Assembly (NCBI RefSeq): GCF_014836845.1
Contig: NZ_JACSQA010000032.1
Location: 1-39,986, forward strand
Source: Ureibacillus galli
GTDB lineage: Bacteria; Bacillota; Bacilli; Bacillales_A; Planococcaceae
DNA length: 39,986 bases
Reading direction: 5' to 3'
Below the pieces are notes generated by a model that ran no database searches, was not told the origin of the DNA, and worked only from the letters and a program-made list of their open reading frames with translations. This document shows, piece after piece, positions 1 to 7,211 of this stretch (the stretch's first letter is position 1; every line of letters begins with the position of its first letter). The translations under genes and the position numbers were made by a program.

Positions 1-20
1 ACAGCCATAAACGCTTCTTG
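1..20. repeat. attL: attL core (20-bp direct repeat)
   Basis: ACAGCCATAAACGCTTCTTG is identical to the last 20 bases of the window. With the integrase next to the other copy, these are best read as the prophage attachment cores. The repeat could extend beyond the left edge, which cannot be seen. Confidence 0.85.
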
Positions 21-159
21 TAGAGAGAGAGTATTAAGGTTTATTCTGTTATATCTTTTTATAACTTTCAAATCTTTCAACAGTCTATCTTTACGAGAAC
101 TTTTATATCAAATTATACTTTTTTATATCTGAATATATTTAATCAAAATATTTAATAAC

Positions 160-175
160 GGTGGCATATTGGTGG
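160..175 (+). promoter_or_regulatory. Probable integrase arm-type binding sites, left arm
   Basis: Two GGTGG units spaced 11 bp apart (160-164 and 171-175) in the context GGTGGCATATTGGTGG. Almost the same pair occurs at 39861-39876, beside the other core. One-turn spacing and presence on both sides of the cores fit arm-type sites of a Tn916/lambda-type integrase. The role is inferred; the repeats are seen. Confidence 0.55.
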
Positions 176-188
176 AAACAGTTAAAAC

Positions 189-226
189 AGACAGACAACT
201 ATTCTCGGTTGTCTGTTTTCTTTTTA
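189..226 (+). terminator. Rho-independent terminator
   Basis: Stem CAGACAAC (192-199) pairs with GTTGTCTG (208-215) and extends 3 bp outward (one G-T pair), followed by a T-rich tail to 226. In the circular phage it would lie just downstream of the integrase across attP, so it may end the lysogeny transcript. In the prophage it shields the 275-772 gene from host read-through. Confidence 0.65.
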
Positions 227-233
227 TATACTT

Positions 234-242
234 TGCTATAAT
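234..242 (+). promoter_or_regulatory. Extended -10 promoter for the 275-772 gene
   Basis: TGCTATAAT is a perfect extended -10 element. It lies 33 bases before the TTG start, and no strong -35 is visible at 16-18 bp. It gives the left-end moron its own promoter, typical of genes expressed in the lysogen. Confidence 0.55.
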
Positions 243-274
243 TATCCATAAATAAATTATTTAGGGGGATATTC

Positions 275-772
275 TTGAAACGATTATTATTACTTACCCT
301 CTTAACAGTGGGTGTATTATTTCTTTTTGGGTATTTAAATCAGGGGTATAGAGAAGAAAAAATAGAGAAAGAAGCCGCACAAGAAGAACAAGAAATGAGG
401 GATTTTGAGGATAGACGTAAATATACTGATTTATATACAACAGATTTGAAAAATGATTTTGGTGATAATTTTAAAGAGTTATATATATTTGAAAATGAAT
501 TAAACATTCATTTATTTTATTATGATCTAACAGAAGAATTGGCCAAAACATCTGCAGTGAAAATTCTAGAATATTTACAAAAAAATAATTCTAAATATGA
601 TGTGGAAATAAGAATAGCGACCGAAAGAAGAAATGATTACGGTGAAAAGGATGAATATAATCCATTTACTTTAGACGTCTCGAACAATACTCTATATAAG
701 TTTGATTTTGATTTTTTTGATATTGACAACCTTGAAACTACTGCAGATCAATATCATTATTTTGAATACTAA
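275..772 (+). CDS. Small membrane-anchored or secreted protein, unknown function (moron)
   Basis: This 165-residue protein was not recognised. Residues 1-20 (KRLLLLTLLTVGVLFLFGYL) form a signal anchor or uncleaved signal peptide with a basic N-terminus. Residues 24-48 are a charged, probably helical linker rich in Glu, and the rest is a soluble acidic domain rich in Asp, Tyr and Phe. There is no lipobox cysteine. The start is TTG at 275, supported by AGGGGGA six bases upstream. It stands alone on the plus strand with its own extended -10 promoter and a terminator downstream (920-947). Position between attL and the lysis genes is the classic place for lysogenic-conversion genes, so expression from the silent prophage is likely. 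Function is unknown. Confidence 0.75.
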   Translation: MKRLLLLTLLTVGVLFLFGYLNQGYREEKIEKEAAQEEQEMRDFEDRRKYTDLYTTDLKNDFGDNFKELYIFENELNIHLFYYDLTEELAKTSAVKILEYLQKNNSKYDVEIRIATERRNDYGEKDEYNPFTLDVSNNTLYKFDFDFFDIDNLETTADQYHYFEY

Positions 773-919
773 TCACTTGTTATGTATAAACAATGATGAA
801 TTAGTAAACACTTGATTTACATCTCAAACACTTTTCTAAAAATGAGATATCGACTAAACAATTCTTCAAATTAAAAAGAGAAAATTGAGAAGTCTTAAGG
901 AAGATAGTCGAACATTTTT

Positions 920-947
920 AGTCACTCATTCGAGTGGCTTTTTTATT
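920..947 (+). terminator. Rho-independent terminator
   Basis: AGTCACTC (920-927) pairs with GAGTGGCT (932-939), followed by a T run. It terminates plus-strand transcription from 275-772 and overlaps the 3' end of the opposing 943-1287 gene. Confidence 0.7.
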
Positions 948-1287
948 GCACATTCAATAATCGCTTAATTTCATCATCAACTTTATTTTTAAGTGCAACA
1001 TTAAAATATCTCCGATTATGTTCAGTCCCCTTAAATAAGATTATGTATTCAGTAATATCTTTATCGATACGAATCTCTGCTTGAACTTTAATACCATTCT
1101 TCCCTAATTGGGATTTTACTTCTCTTAATTCATTTTGAACTACAGTTATTTGTTGTTCCATCCACAAAGTTAATGGACGATTTATTTTAATATCATTTAA
1201 ATGATTTAGATCACGTTCTAAAGTTCTTTTCGTTAAATCGAGGATGATATTTTTATGAATTAAGTCTGCAGCATTAAAGTCAATCAA
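943..1287 (-). CDS. Hypothetical protein, second gene of the LexA-box unit
   Basis: A 114-residue protein, mostly helical by composition (residues 1-60 include DLTKRTLERDLNHLNDIKIN), with a more strand-like C-terminal part containing YIILFKGTEHNRRYF. No family is recognised with confidence. The start is TTG at 1287, coupled to the upstream stop in a TTGA overlap, so it is translated with the WYL-like gene before it. Both are transcribed from a promoter carrying a LexA box, so the product is probably made during DNA damage. Comparable two-gene SOS units in Bacillus phages carry YolD-like or WYL-like small proteins; equivalence here is inference only. Confidence 0.7.
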   Translation of the reverse strand: MIDFNAADLIHKNIILDLTKRTLERDLNHLNDIKINRPLTLWMEQQITVVQNELREVKSQLGKNGIKVQAEIRIDKDITEYIILFKGTEHNRRYFNVALKNKVDDEIKRLLNVQ

Positions 1288-1505
1288 ATTACTTCACGCT
1301 CTTTTCGGATAACTGGTACCAATGCAAGAACATTATCAATACAAAATATTCGATTAGCATGTTTTAAAAAGCAATAAGCATTAAACTTATCATCTAATAC
1401 TTTGGTTACTTTAATACGTCGCTTTGTGATTTCTCCGCTTTTTGCGATGTACATCATATCAACTAACTGATTGCGTTGCATTACTTTTAATATCTGTTCT
1501 TTCAC
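1284..1505 (-). CDS. Short WYL-like protein under LexA-type control
   Basis: I choose the GTG at 1505 (73 residues) over the ATG at 1541. GGGAG lies 8 bases before the GTG, whereas the ATG has no Shine-Dalgarno and would sit almost on the predicted transcription start. Residues about 15-65 resemble one WYL-type beta barrel: a strand with YIAKSGE, a KRRIKVTKV strand, then RIFCIDNVLALVPV, which matches the usual R-x-F-x-I-D-x-I ending of that fold. WYL domains bind nucleic acids or nucleotides and often sit in damage-response regulators. This one lacks any separate DNA-binding domain. Family assignment is by eye and moderate. Confidence 0.6.
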   Translation of the reverse strand: MKEQILKVMQRNQLVDMMYIAKSGEITKRRIKVTKVLDDKFNAYCFLKHANRIFCIDNVLALVPVIRKEREVI

Positions 1506-1550
1506 CGATGTCACTCCCAACAACAGAACATTAGTTCTCATTTTAAATTA

Positions 1551-1580
1551 ATTATAGAACAAGCGTTCCTATTTTGGCAA
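1551..1580 (-). promoter_or_regulatory. Sigma-A promoter with LexA (SOS) box in the spacer
   Basis: On the minus strand TTGCCA (1575-1580) and TATAAT (1551-1556) are 18 bp apart. The spacer holds GAACAAGCGTTC (1557-1568). Read on the plus strand, 1556-1569 matches 13 of 14 positions of the Bacillus LexA consensus CGAACRNRYGTTYC. Repressor bound here would block RNA polymerase, so the 1505-943 unit should be induced by DNA damage. Confidence 0.8.
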
Positions 1581-1586
1581 TGAGAA

Positions 1587-1619
1587 AAACCAGGGGAAAT
1601 AATTTAATTCTCCTGGTTT
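1587..1619 (-). terminator. Hairpin upstream of the SOS promoter
   Basis: AAACCAGG (1587-1594) pairs with CCTGGTTT (1612-1619). On the minus strand a TTTTTC tract follows. It would stop leftward read-through before the LexA-controlled promoter. Confidence 0.45.
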
Positions 1620-1666
1620 ACATTTTAATTGTATAAACTAATTTAGCTTATAAGCTACTCAATATT

Positions 1667-1771
1667 AAAAAAGCACCATAAAGGTGCTTTTTAAGGAAAC
1701 CATTAAAACGGCCGCCACACAGACTGCTTATGTGTCATAGAAATTCACACGTTTTAATGGGTTTACTCCTT
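1667..1771 (-). ncRNA. Candidate structured small RNA with terminator
   Basis: Two arms, 1693-1709 and 1751-1771, pair as ATTAAAAC/GTTTTAAT, then AAACC/GGTTT and AAGG/CCTT with small bulges. Inside lies a second hairpin, ACACA (1717-1721) with TGTGT (1731-1735). On the minus strand the structure is followed at once by a strong bidirectional terminator, 1668-1677 with 1683-1692, loop of 5. No open reading frame of note crosses the region on either strand. This is the layout of an independent small RNA, but no known RNA family is recognised and the promoter (a TATATATA tract near 1775-1788) is weak. Confidence 0.4.
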
Positions 1772-1831
1772 AGCTATATATATATATCCGGAAAACATAA
1801 ATATTATGCTGATTTTCCCATAATTAAAGCA

Positions 1832-1871
1832 CGAAACCGCCCTCCACAATTTTAGGAAGGCGGTTTTCGCA
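1832..1871. terminator. Strong GC-rich terminator hairpin
   Basis: CGAAACCGCC (1832-1841) pairs with GGCGGTTTTCG (1859-1869) across a 17-base loop. The stem is unusually GC-rich for this genome. T residues follow on both strands but are short. It could end a plus-strand transcript crossing 1693-1771, or insulate that region from the right. Confidence 0.5.
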
Positions 1872-2138
1872 TATTTAAATATCTTCTCACAATGTTTATT
1901 TTACTAGCTGTTGAACTCATTACAAGTCATTGTCAGGAAATAAATATTTGATGCCTGAATAAAACGCCAAAGTAAAAAGAATGAGTTTTTTCATGCGATT
2001 GTTATTATTAAATTAGTCTTATAATCTTATATAGTTAATAAATTCTAACATACCAATCAAATAACTAACAAAACCATCGGTTTTTTATTATAGATTTCTG
2101 ACATATTTATCAATAAAATGTAAAAAAGGAGTGAAATT
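1872..2138. other. AT-rich intergenic leader of the 2139-3315 cassette
   Basis: No convincing ORF. A TATAAT at about 2031-2036 has only a short-spaced TTGTTA before it. A small hairpin AAAACC/GGTTTT with a T run lies near 2070-2086, between that possible promoter and the gene. The promoter of the cassette is therefore not settled. Confidence 0.35.
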
Positions 2139-2768
2139 ATGGAAAGAAATTTATCGTATGATGAAGTAGTTGAATGCTATAGTGAATTTAGTAGTTTTAT
2201 AGAAAGCGATTTTAATAAACAGCTAGTTATTAACACTATAGATAATTGTATAAACAGCAAAGCATGGCCCCAGAGTTATTATAATTTACGCGATGAATAC
2301 TTGCCAGATATTATGGGTGAAAATGCTTCTAAATTTTTATTCTGGTTTGCACTTGGTGGATTACTTGATGAACAATTCGATGGATTTGCAATCAATGACT
2401 CTCACGGTACTTTTTTAAAATTTCTTATGTATAATTACTCTGAACAATTTTTAAGAGCTAAACAATTTAATATTAACCCACTAGGTTTTTATCAAATTTC
2501 ATTTACTCATAGTATGGATAATGAAATGCTTAGTACATACATTACACGAAATGATAGCGAACAATTTCTGCTGAAACAAAATGTTAAAGATTTCTCTAAT
2601 ATGTTAACTGAGGCATTAAGATACTTTAGTCTATTATTTATGAACAAAGCTGTTGACCCTTTACAATATAAAGATATTCTTTTAGAGAACATAGAACAAA
2701 TGAAGGTATTTTTAGAATATGTGGAAAATACTATTAGTATAGAGGAAACTTTAGATGTCAATGAATAA
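2139..2768 (+). CDS. Unknown protein, first gene of a two-gene accessory cassette
   Basis: A 209-residue acidic protein that I do not recognise. It is predicted mainly helical, with aromatic-rich stretches (WFALGGLLDEQFDGF near residues 68-82; LRYFSLLF near 160-167) and no signal peptide or transmembrane segment. AAGGAG lies 8 bases before the ATG. Its 3' end overlaps the next gene by 14 bases, so the two are translationally coupled. The pair sits alone on the plus strand between the lysis genes and attL, where prophages keep immunity and conversion genes. A partner that is membrane-anchored suggests a cytoplasmic sensor with a membrane effector, but this is inference. Confidence 0.75.
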   Translation: MERNLSYDEVVECYSEFSSFIESDFNKQLVINTIDNCINSKAWPQSYYNLRDEYLPDIMGENASKFLFWFALGGLLDEQFDGFAINDSHGTFLKFLMYNYSEQFLRAKQFNINPLGFYQISFTHSMDNEMLSTYITRNDSEQFLLKQNVKDFSNMLTEALRYFSLLFMNKAVDPLQYKDILLENIEQMKVFLEYVENTISIEETLDVNE

Positions 2769-3315
2769 TATTAATGGACGAGTTGATTCAATTGATGGAA
2801 TAACGGGTATTAGACAAAAAGCGCATCTTAGATTAGTTACTGATAACAGTAAAAATACGAGTAGTATTTCTAAACCCTCAACTATTCAGTTAAATATTGA
2901 AATTAAAAAACTTCAACAAGATATTAAAAAACTTCAGGACATTCTTACGTTGAATACAGAAATCTCTAGTGATATCCTTATAGAAGGGGATGGTAATATG
3001 GAAGAATTAATTAAAAAGGTAAATGAGATTGATAAAAAGGTTGCTCTTCTTGAAGAGAGAACTAAAAAAATCGATTCAATGCCTTCTAAGGATGAAATGA
3101 AATATATTATTTCAAGTATTATCGATGGGAAAAACATTCCTTCAAAACATGAAGTAGAAAATAGTATAACAAAGATTATCAAAGAAAACGACTTGCCTAC
3201 AAATTCAGATGTAAGTCTTAAAATCGAAAAAGCTAAAAACACTCAAATCAGATGGACAATAGGGACAATAATTACTATTGTTTCTGTTGCTACTGCGATT
3301 ATTAAATATCTTTAA
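2755..3315 (+). CDS. Coiled-coil protein with C-terminal membrane anchor, second gene of cassette
   Basis: 186 residues. The N-terminal 40 are polar and probably disordered. Residues about 45-65 and 80-110 are heptad-like coiled coils (IEIKKLQQDIKKLQ; VNEIDKKVALLEERTKKI). The last 20 (RWTIGTIITIVSVATAIIKY) form one transmembrane helix with a very short tail. The architecture resembles XhlA-type accessory proteins, but the protein is longer, is not beside the holin, and lies on the opposite strand. The start ATG at 2755 has AGAGG nine bases upstream; an in-frame ATG at 2761 is less well placed. A terminator follows at 3332. Confidence 0.75.
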   Translation: MSMNNINGRVDSIDGITGIRQKAHLRLVTDNSKNTSSISKPSTIQLNIEIKKLQQDIKKLQDILTLNTEISSDILIEGDGNMEELIKKVNEIDKKVALLEERTKKIDSMPSKDEMKYIISSIIDGKNIPSKHEVENSITKIIKENDLPTNSDVSLKIEKAKNTQIRWTIGTIITIVSVATAIIKYL

Positions 3316-3331
3316 TTGTATATTGACAATC

Positions 3332-3363
3332 AAAGCCGCTCATTCAGTGGCTTTTTCTTTTTT
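3332..3363 (+). terminator. Rho-independent terminator of the 2139-3315 cassette
   Basis: AAAGCCGCT (3332-3340) pairs with AGTGGCTTT (3346-3354), loop of 5, then a T-rich run to 3363. Confidence 0.8.
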
Positions 3364-3384
3364 AAATTGAATTATACAACTAAA

Positions 3385-3425
3385 GTAAAAAAGACCAGGC
3401 TCACAACTAAGTGAACTCTGGTCTT
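3385..3425 (-). terminator. Terminator at the end of the late operon
   Basis: AAGACCAG (3391-3398) pairs with CTGGTCTT (3418-3425), with an inner TCAC/GTGA pairing. On the minus strand a run of T follows. It lies just after the amidase stop and closes the lysis end of the late transcript. Confidence 0.8.
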
Positions 3426-3429
3426 AACC

Positions 3430-4383
3430 TTACTTTTTAAAGAAAGTACCGTCATTAATAGCCTTTTGCATAGCTTTAACCACTAATGATGGCTTACTTA
3501 CTCTACTATCCTGGGGAGTTCCGAAGTGTATTTGCAAAGCTTTAATAAGCATTGATGGAGATGTAATTTTTCCATCTACAGGTGTACCAAAAAATTCTTG
3601 CATAGCGCGAATTAATTCACTACCCCCTTCACCAAATTCAACTGATGGAATATTTATTGTATTAGCATTTTTAGGTTGTCCACTAATTACATTATCTACT
3701 GTTGTACCAAATAAGATCTGTAATTCTCGTGTTGTTTTCGGACCCCAATCACCATCTACCACTAATTTCTCTTTCTTAGAAGTTGTGGAAGGCTTAGCAG
3801 ATTGAACCGGTTTGGAAGGTTTAATTGGATTAGTAACCTTTACATCGTCAACTAATTCATTCTCGGAAACAATTGTTCCGCTGCCGATAGTTTCACCTTC
3901 AACTGTTAGATACTTATAAAACTCAAACCATTCCGTCCACTTCTTATCTCTGTTCATAAATTGAGGACAGTTTTTACCAGAAGCGTCGAAATGACGAACG
4001 ATTTTTTTATTTGGAATGTTGTATTTATTTTGAAGTAATACTACTAACCATTTAGCATTTTCTTTTGTTTGGGGATGTATAGTGCCATCTTTCTCTACAA
4101 TCAATTCAAGACCAATTGAATTTGAGTTTGTAATACCGTAGGTTCCTTTACCATCACCAACATGCCAAGCGATATCATCATCTTCTACCACTTGCCAAAT
4201 GCTTGTACGATCAATGAAGTAATGGGCACTTGCACCACGATAAGCATTATTAAAGTATTTAGCATTAGCTTCCGCCGTTTGACCCTTAACACCAACATCG
4301 TGGATAACTATATACTTCTTCTTATTTCCACCTTTCCAACAATTGAAAGGAGTTAATCTTTTTTGGATTGTATTAACAACCAT
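3430..4383 (-). CDS. Endolysin: N-acetylmuramoyl-L-alanine amidase (Amidase_2)
   Basis: The 317-residue lytic enzyme cuts the amide bond between MurNAc and the stem peptide at the end of infection. Residues 20-145 are the zinc amidase (PGRP-like) domain. Visible ligands are H28 (YIVIHD), H131 (VRHFD) and C139 (KNCP), with E93 in the IGLELI strand at the usual catalytic position. A Thr/Lys/Pro-rich linker (about 170-205) leads to a C-terminal region with repeated short units such as ALQIHFGTPQDSRV, likely cell-wall binding. There is no signal peptide, so export depends on the holin. ATG overlaps the holin stop as TAATG. Same general design as Bacillus amidase endolysins such as PlyL. Confidence 0.93.
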   Translation of the reverse strand: MVVNTIQKRLTPFNCWKGGNKKKYIVIHDVGVKGQTAEANAKYFNNAYRGASAHYFIDRTSIWQVVEDDDIAWHVGDGKGTYGITNSNSIGLELIVEKDGTIHPQTKENAKWLVVLLQNKYNIPNKKIVRHFDASGKNCPQFMNRDKKWTEWFEFYKYLTVEGETIGSGTIVSENELVDDVKVTNPIKPSKPVQSAKPSTTSKKEKLVVDGDWGPKTTRELQILFGTTVDNVISGQPKNANTINIPSVEFGEGGSELIRAMQEFFGTPVDGKITSPSMLIKALQIHFGTPQDSRVSKPSLVVKAMQKAINDGTFFKK

Positions 4384-4634
4384 TATTTCAGCCCCTCTTC
4401 TTTTAGCGCTTTTTCTTGTTCTTTCGCTTTTTTAGTTACGATGTAAGTGTTTTTATAAACACCATATATCACTAAAATAAATGGAACGGCATTCAATAAA
4501 ACTTCAACAAATGCGTTAATTGTGTCATCTGTAAACCAAGTTAGATCGATACCTAGTGATTGCAAAAATAAAAGGATTGCTGAAAGCAACCCTCCGAATA
4601 AAGCGATATATTGTTTTAATTTGTCTGACGTCAT
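4383..4634 (-). CDS. Holin
   Basis: 83 residues with two hydrophobic helices (about 9-29 and 43-62) separated by a short turn containing LTWFTDD, and a charged Lys/Glu tail (TKKAKEQEKALKEEGLK). This is the class II layout of small Firmicute phage holins (SPP1/phi-LC3 type); exact family not settled. It forms the membrane lesions that release the amidase. It sits between the XhlA-like gene and the endolysin, one base-pair step from the latter. Confidence 0.88.
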   Translation of the reverse strand: MTSDKLKQYIALFGGLLSAILLFLQSLGIDLTWFTDDTINAFVEVLLNAVPFILVIYGVYKNTYIVTKKAKEQEKALKEEGLK

Positions 4635-4646
4635 TTTACTTTCCTC

Positions 4647-4919
4647 CTAATTTAATTTGATAACTAAGCCAATTAAAGCTAGTATTACAGCACCGATAAT
4701 GGTAGTGGAAACCCACCAAATAACTTTGTCAATCTTATTAAGTCGATGATGTGCACTTTTTGTACTTTCTAATGCTTTATCTGCAGTATCTTGAGCATTA
4801 TCTGCCTTTTCCTCTGCTCGATGTGCTGTGTCACGCACTTGATTGATACTATCTAATTTCGCATCGATACCACCAAGTCGTTCGAAAATGTTCAACATTA
4901 AATTTTGATTTTCTTCCAT
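4647..4919 (-). CDS. XhlA-like holin accessory protein
   Basis: I start at the ATG at 4919 (MEENQNLM, 90 residues) because AGGTGG precedes it; the upstream ATG at 4964 lies in a hairpin. The protein has a long coiled coil (AHRAEEKADNAQDTADKALESTK) and one C-terminal transmembrane helix (WWVSTTIIGAVILALIGLVI). This matches haemolysin XhlA of Bacillus prophages, which assists the holin/amidase pair. Its place directly before the holin supports that. Confidence 0.8.
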   Translation of the reverse strand: MEENQNLMLNIFERLGGIDAKLDSINQVRDTAHRAEEKADNAQDTADKALESTKSAHHRLNKIDKVIWWVSTTIIGAVILALIGLVIKLN

Positions 4920-4943
4920 TGTTCCACCTACCAAATTCATAAT

Positions 4944-4976
4944 AAAAACCCTCCACTTTTTCACTGTGGAAGGTTT
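4944..4976 (-). terminator. Intergenic terminator-like hairpin
   Basis: On the minus strand ACCTTCCAC (74 down to 66 of the 4900s) pairs with GTGGAGGGT (56 down to 48), then TTTTATT. It sits between the 70-residue gene and the lysis cassette, so it may delay or limit lysis-gene expression. Confidence 0.6.
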
Positions 4977-5187
4977 ACTGATTAATTTCTTCTATTGGTT
5001 CTTCACTTGCTACTTCTTCAATTAACTTTACGTTTTTTAAATCGATACGTGAATAACTGTTTGGGCCAATTAAAATTGCTTGGATACTTTCATCATTACG
5101 TTGTGTATTCAATTCATTTGGATCATAAACATCAACTTCTACAATATCGCTCTCTCCACTATGTGTAGTAACATTCAACTTAAACAT
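4975..5187 (-). CDS. Small late protein of unknown function
   Basis: 70 residues, acidic, strand-rich N-terminal half (FKLNVTTHSGESDIVEVDVYD) and an IRLDxKNVKLIEE-like strand near the end followed by an acidic tail. Not recognised. It starts on the base where Tal ends and is followed by a hairpin and the lysis genes. Genes at this position often encode minor baseplate or XkdX-like proteins, but no specific motif is seen. Confidence 0.7.
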   Translation of the reverse strand: MFKLNVTTHSGESDIVEVDVYDPNELNTQRNDESIQAILIGPNSYSRIDLKNVKLIEEVASEEPIEEINQ

Positions 5188-7151
5188 TAATAATTCCCTC
5201 CAATTCTACTTTGTATAAATAACCGACTTGAAACTGTTGCATTAATACGTGCTAATCCATTCGGTTTAATTTTGATTTCTGCATATCTGCCACGACTAAT
5301 TCTTCCATCTGAATCTTTTTGTAAGTACGGGATTAAATCGATGTTTTCTCCACTAATTGCTGTGTGAGGAACAACATTGCCATCCACAGTTATTTGTACT
5401 GAAGTAGGTAACGTTTCATACTCGTATATTCCATGTTTTATGGCGTGAGTGTGATTAGGTAATGTAAATTCATGTGTGTGATTAGGTAATGTGACATCAT
5501 GAGTATGAGCTGGAATTGAAACATTATGTGTATGGTTTGGTGTTTCAAAACTGTGTGTATGGGCAGGTATATTTACAGCATGAGTATGATCACCACTTGA
5601 TGATGCAGTTCGTAATGTAGGGTTATCAGCAAGTAGAGACACTATGCCACCACCACATAAATAAGCTTCTTCTGAACCTGTAACTGTACCACCTAAACGC
5701 ATAAACATAACATGGTCATGGTCACCACCAGCACTCGAAGTTTGAGTTGTACCCCCTCCACTTGCTGTACTCTTTGAAACTCCTCCTCCACTTGAACTTG
5801 TTTGCGTTGAACCTCCACCGCTTGATGTAGATTTAGTTGTCCCGCCACCACCTTCAGTAGATTTAACCGTAGCTCCTCCACCTTCAATCGCTTTTGAATA
5901 AGCACGATATTTTGCAGTTTCGAAAGTGAGTGTCATTTCATTTATATTTACTACATCATTAGGGATTGGGAATCGTATAACAGCGGGATAATTATCGTCA
6001 CAATTATCCTGAAAATCTCGACTATCTATATTTGTAGCCCCTTGGGAATATGTTTCATTTACAAGCTGTTTCTTTTCTAAATCTGTAGTTGTTGTAGTAA
6101 TGTCTGGAATCAGATTCCCTAACTCGAGTTGTAAATCCTGTGGAGCCCCATAAACATCCGATTTTGAATATTTCTCAACTCGTTGTTCTTCGTGAATATC
6201 CGTATCTAAATCATGAACTAAAATTACATCTCCAACTGAATATGTTTGGAATGCTTTCTTCTTTTTCTCCCGTTCCTCTACCGTATAATCTCTAGCGGAG
6301 ATAGAAAAGGAACGTAAAGGCTCTTTATACTTATCTAGCAATGCTTGAGCACTAGCTTTCAAACTAGCTGCATCTTCAAAACGTGTATCAACCCAAATTC
6401 GCTTGTGGATGTTATATTTCTTAACAGCTTCATTATCTTGCAAGTAAGGTACACCATTATTTACTTTTTTAATATTTACCTGGTTAATGCCTTCACCACT
6501 GCCCAACGGATAAATACGAGTAATTAAATTTGTTGGATCTTCATAAACCTCTATTCCTTTCATGTTGTATGCGTACTTAATCACATCTTTAACAGTTGTG
6601 GGGGGCTCAACAAGATTTAAGGTGTAAGGATAACTGGAATCATCCCATGTCCACATGTAAGGCACATCAAACGGTTCAGCAACACTTCTAATTGCATTAA
6701 GTAAGCTATCCTCATTTTCCCATCCATAATGGAAATATCGTGTAAAGTCACATTTTCCAAGTTTCCAATGCATCACTTCTTGTTGTTGAAGCAATCCCTC
6801 TAATACTGTTCGAGTTGGATAATTCGTGAATTGATGATAACCAAATAAAACATCAGAATGTAGTAAAGACCAGACATGTTCTAACTCAAAGGTTACTTCA
6901 CGTGTAGATTCGTTCTTAACTGTTTGTTTTGGATTAACAATAAATCTTCCAATCCTACGATCATAATCGTAAATGTCGATATGATATTTCGGCTGAACAT
7001 ATTTAAGTTTTGAATCGTTTAACGGTAATGTAAAAGATGCCGTCCACAATTGATTTTTAATTAATTCGTAACTAATCGAACTTGCTTTGTTAAGTACTGC
7101 TATTAGCTTCCCTTGTAAGTCGTATACCATTGGATAACGTTTTGTCGCCAT
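5187..7151 (-). CDS. Tal-like tail protein with HxH repeat tip
   Basis: Start at the ATG at 7151 (654 residues), preceded by AGGTGAGACA; the frame stays open upstream through a hairpin and is not coding there. Residues 1-370 match the siphovirus Tal/prophage tail N-terminal domain (LQGKLIAVLN, WTASFTLPLND, GRFIVNP, WSLLHSDVLFG). Residues about 420-490 are a Gly/Ser/Thr-rich segment built from near-10-residue repeats with GGG. Then comes one HDH and six HTH motifs, five of them in exact nine-residue repeats (HTHxxxxPx), and a beta-rich C-terminus. HxH repeats in trimeric phage fibres bind iron and stabilise the needle. Tal caps the tail and contacts the cell surface. It normally follows Dit directly; here two glycerophosphodiesterase genes separate them. 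Confidence 0.85.
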   Translation of the reverse strand: MATKRYPMVYDLQGKLIAVLNKASSISYELIKNQLWTASFTLPLNDSKLKYVQPKYHIDIYDYDRRIGRFIVNPKQTVKNESTREVTFELEHVWSLLHSDVLFGYHQFTNYPTRTVLEGLLQQQEVMHWKLGKCDFTRYFHYGWENEDSLLNAIRSVAEPFDVPYMWTWDDSSYPYTLNLVEPPTTVKDVIKYAYNMKGIEVYEDPTNLITRIYPLGSGEGINQVNIKKVNNGVPYLQDNEAVKKYNIHKRIWVDTRFEDAASLKASAQALLDKYKEPLRSFSISARDYTVEEREKKKKAFQTYSVGDVILVHDLDTDIHEEQRVEKYSKSDVYGAPQDLQLELGNLIPDITTTTTDLEKKQLVNETYSQGATNIDSRDFQDNCDDNYPAVIRFPIPNDVVNINEMTLTFETAKYRAYSKAIEGGGATVKSTEGGGGTTKSTSSGGGSTQTSSSGGGVSKSTASGGGTTQTSSAGGDHDHVMFMRLGGTVTGSEEAYLCGGGIVSLLADNPTLRTASSSGDHTHAVNIPAHTHSFETPNHTHNVSIPAHTHDVTLPNHTHEFTLPNHTHAIKHGIYEYETLPTSVQITVDGNVVPHTAISGENIDLIPYLQKDSDGRISRGRYAEIKIKPNGLARINATVSSRLFIQSRIGGNY

Positions 7152-7171
7152 TGTCTCACCTCTTTCAAAGC

Positions 7172-7203
7172 AAAAATAAAAGCCAACTACAAAAGTAAAT
7201 GGC
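7172..7203 (-). terminator. Intergenic terminator-like hairpin before Tal
   Basis: Minus-strand stem GCCATTTAC/GTAGTTGGC (7182-7203; 8 of 9 pairs) followed by TTTTATTTTTG. It precedes the Tal ribosome-binding site. Confidence 0.5.
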
Positions 7204-7211
7204 ATATAAAT

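Noticed and set aside
4920-4964. Longer start of the XhlA-like protein
   Set aside because: The extra 15 residues come from a hairpin; the ATG at 4919 has the ribosome-binding site and matches XhlA length.
5693-5905. 70-residue minus-strand reading frame in the Tal repeat region
   Set aside because: It is an alternative frame of the Gly/Ser/Thr repeat DNA, rich in Gln and Val, lies within Tal and has no ribosome-binding site.
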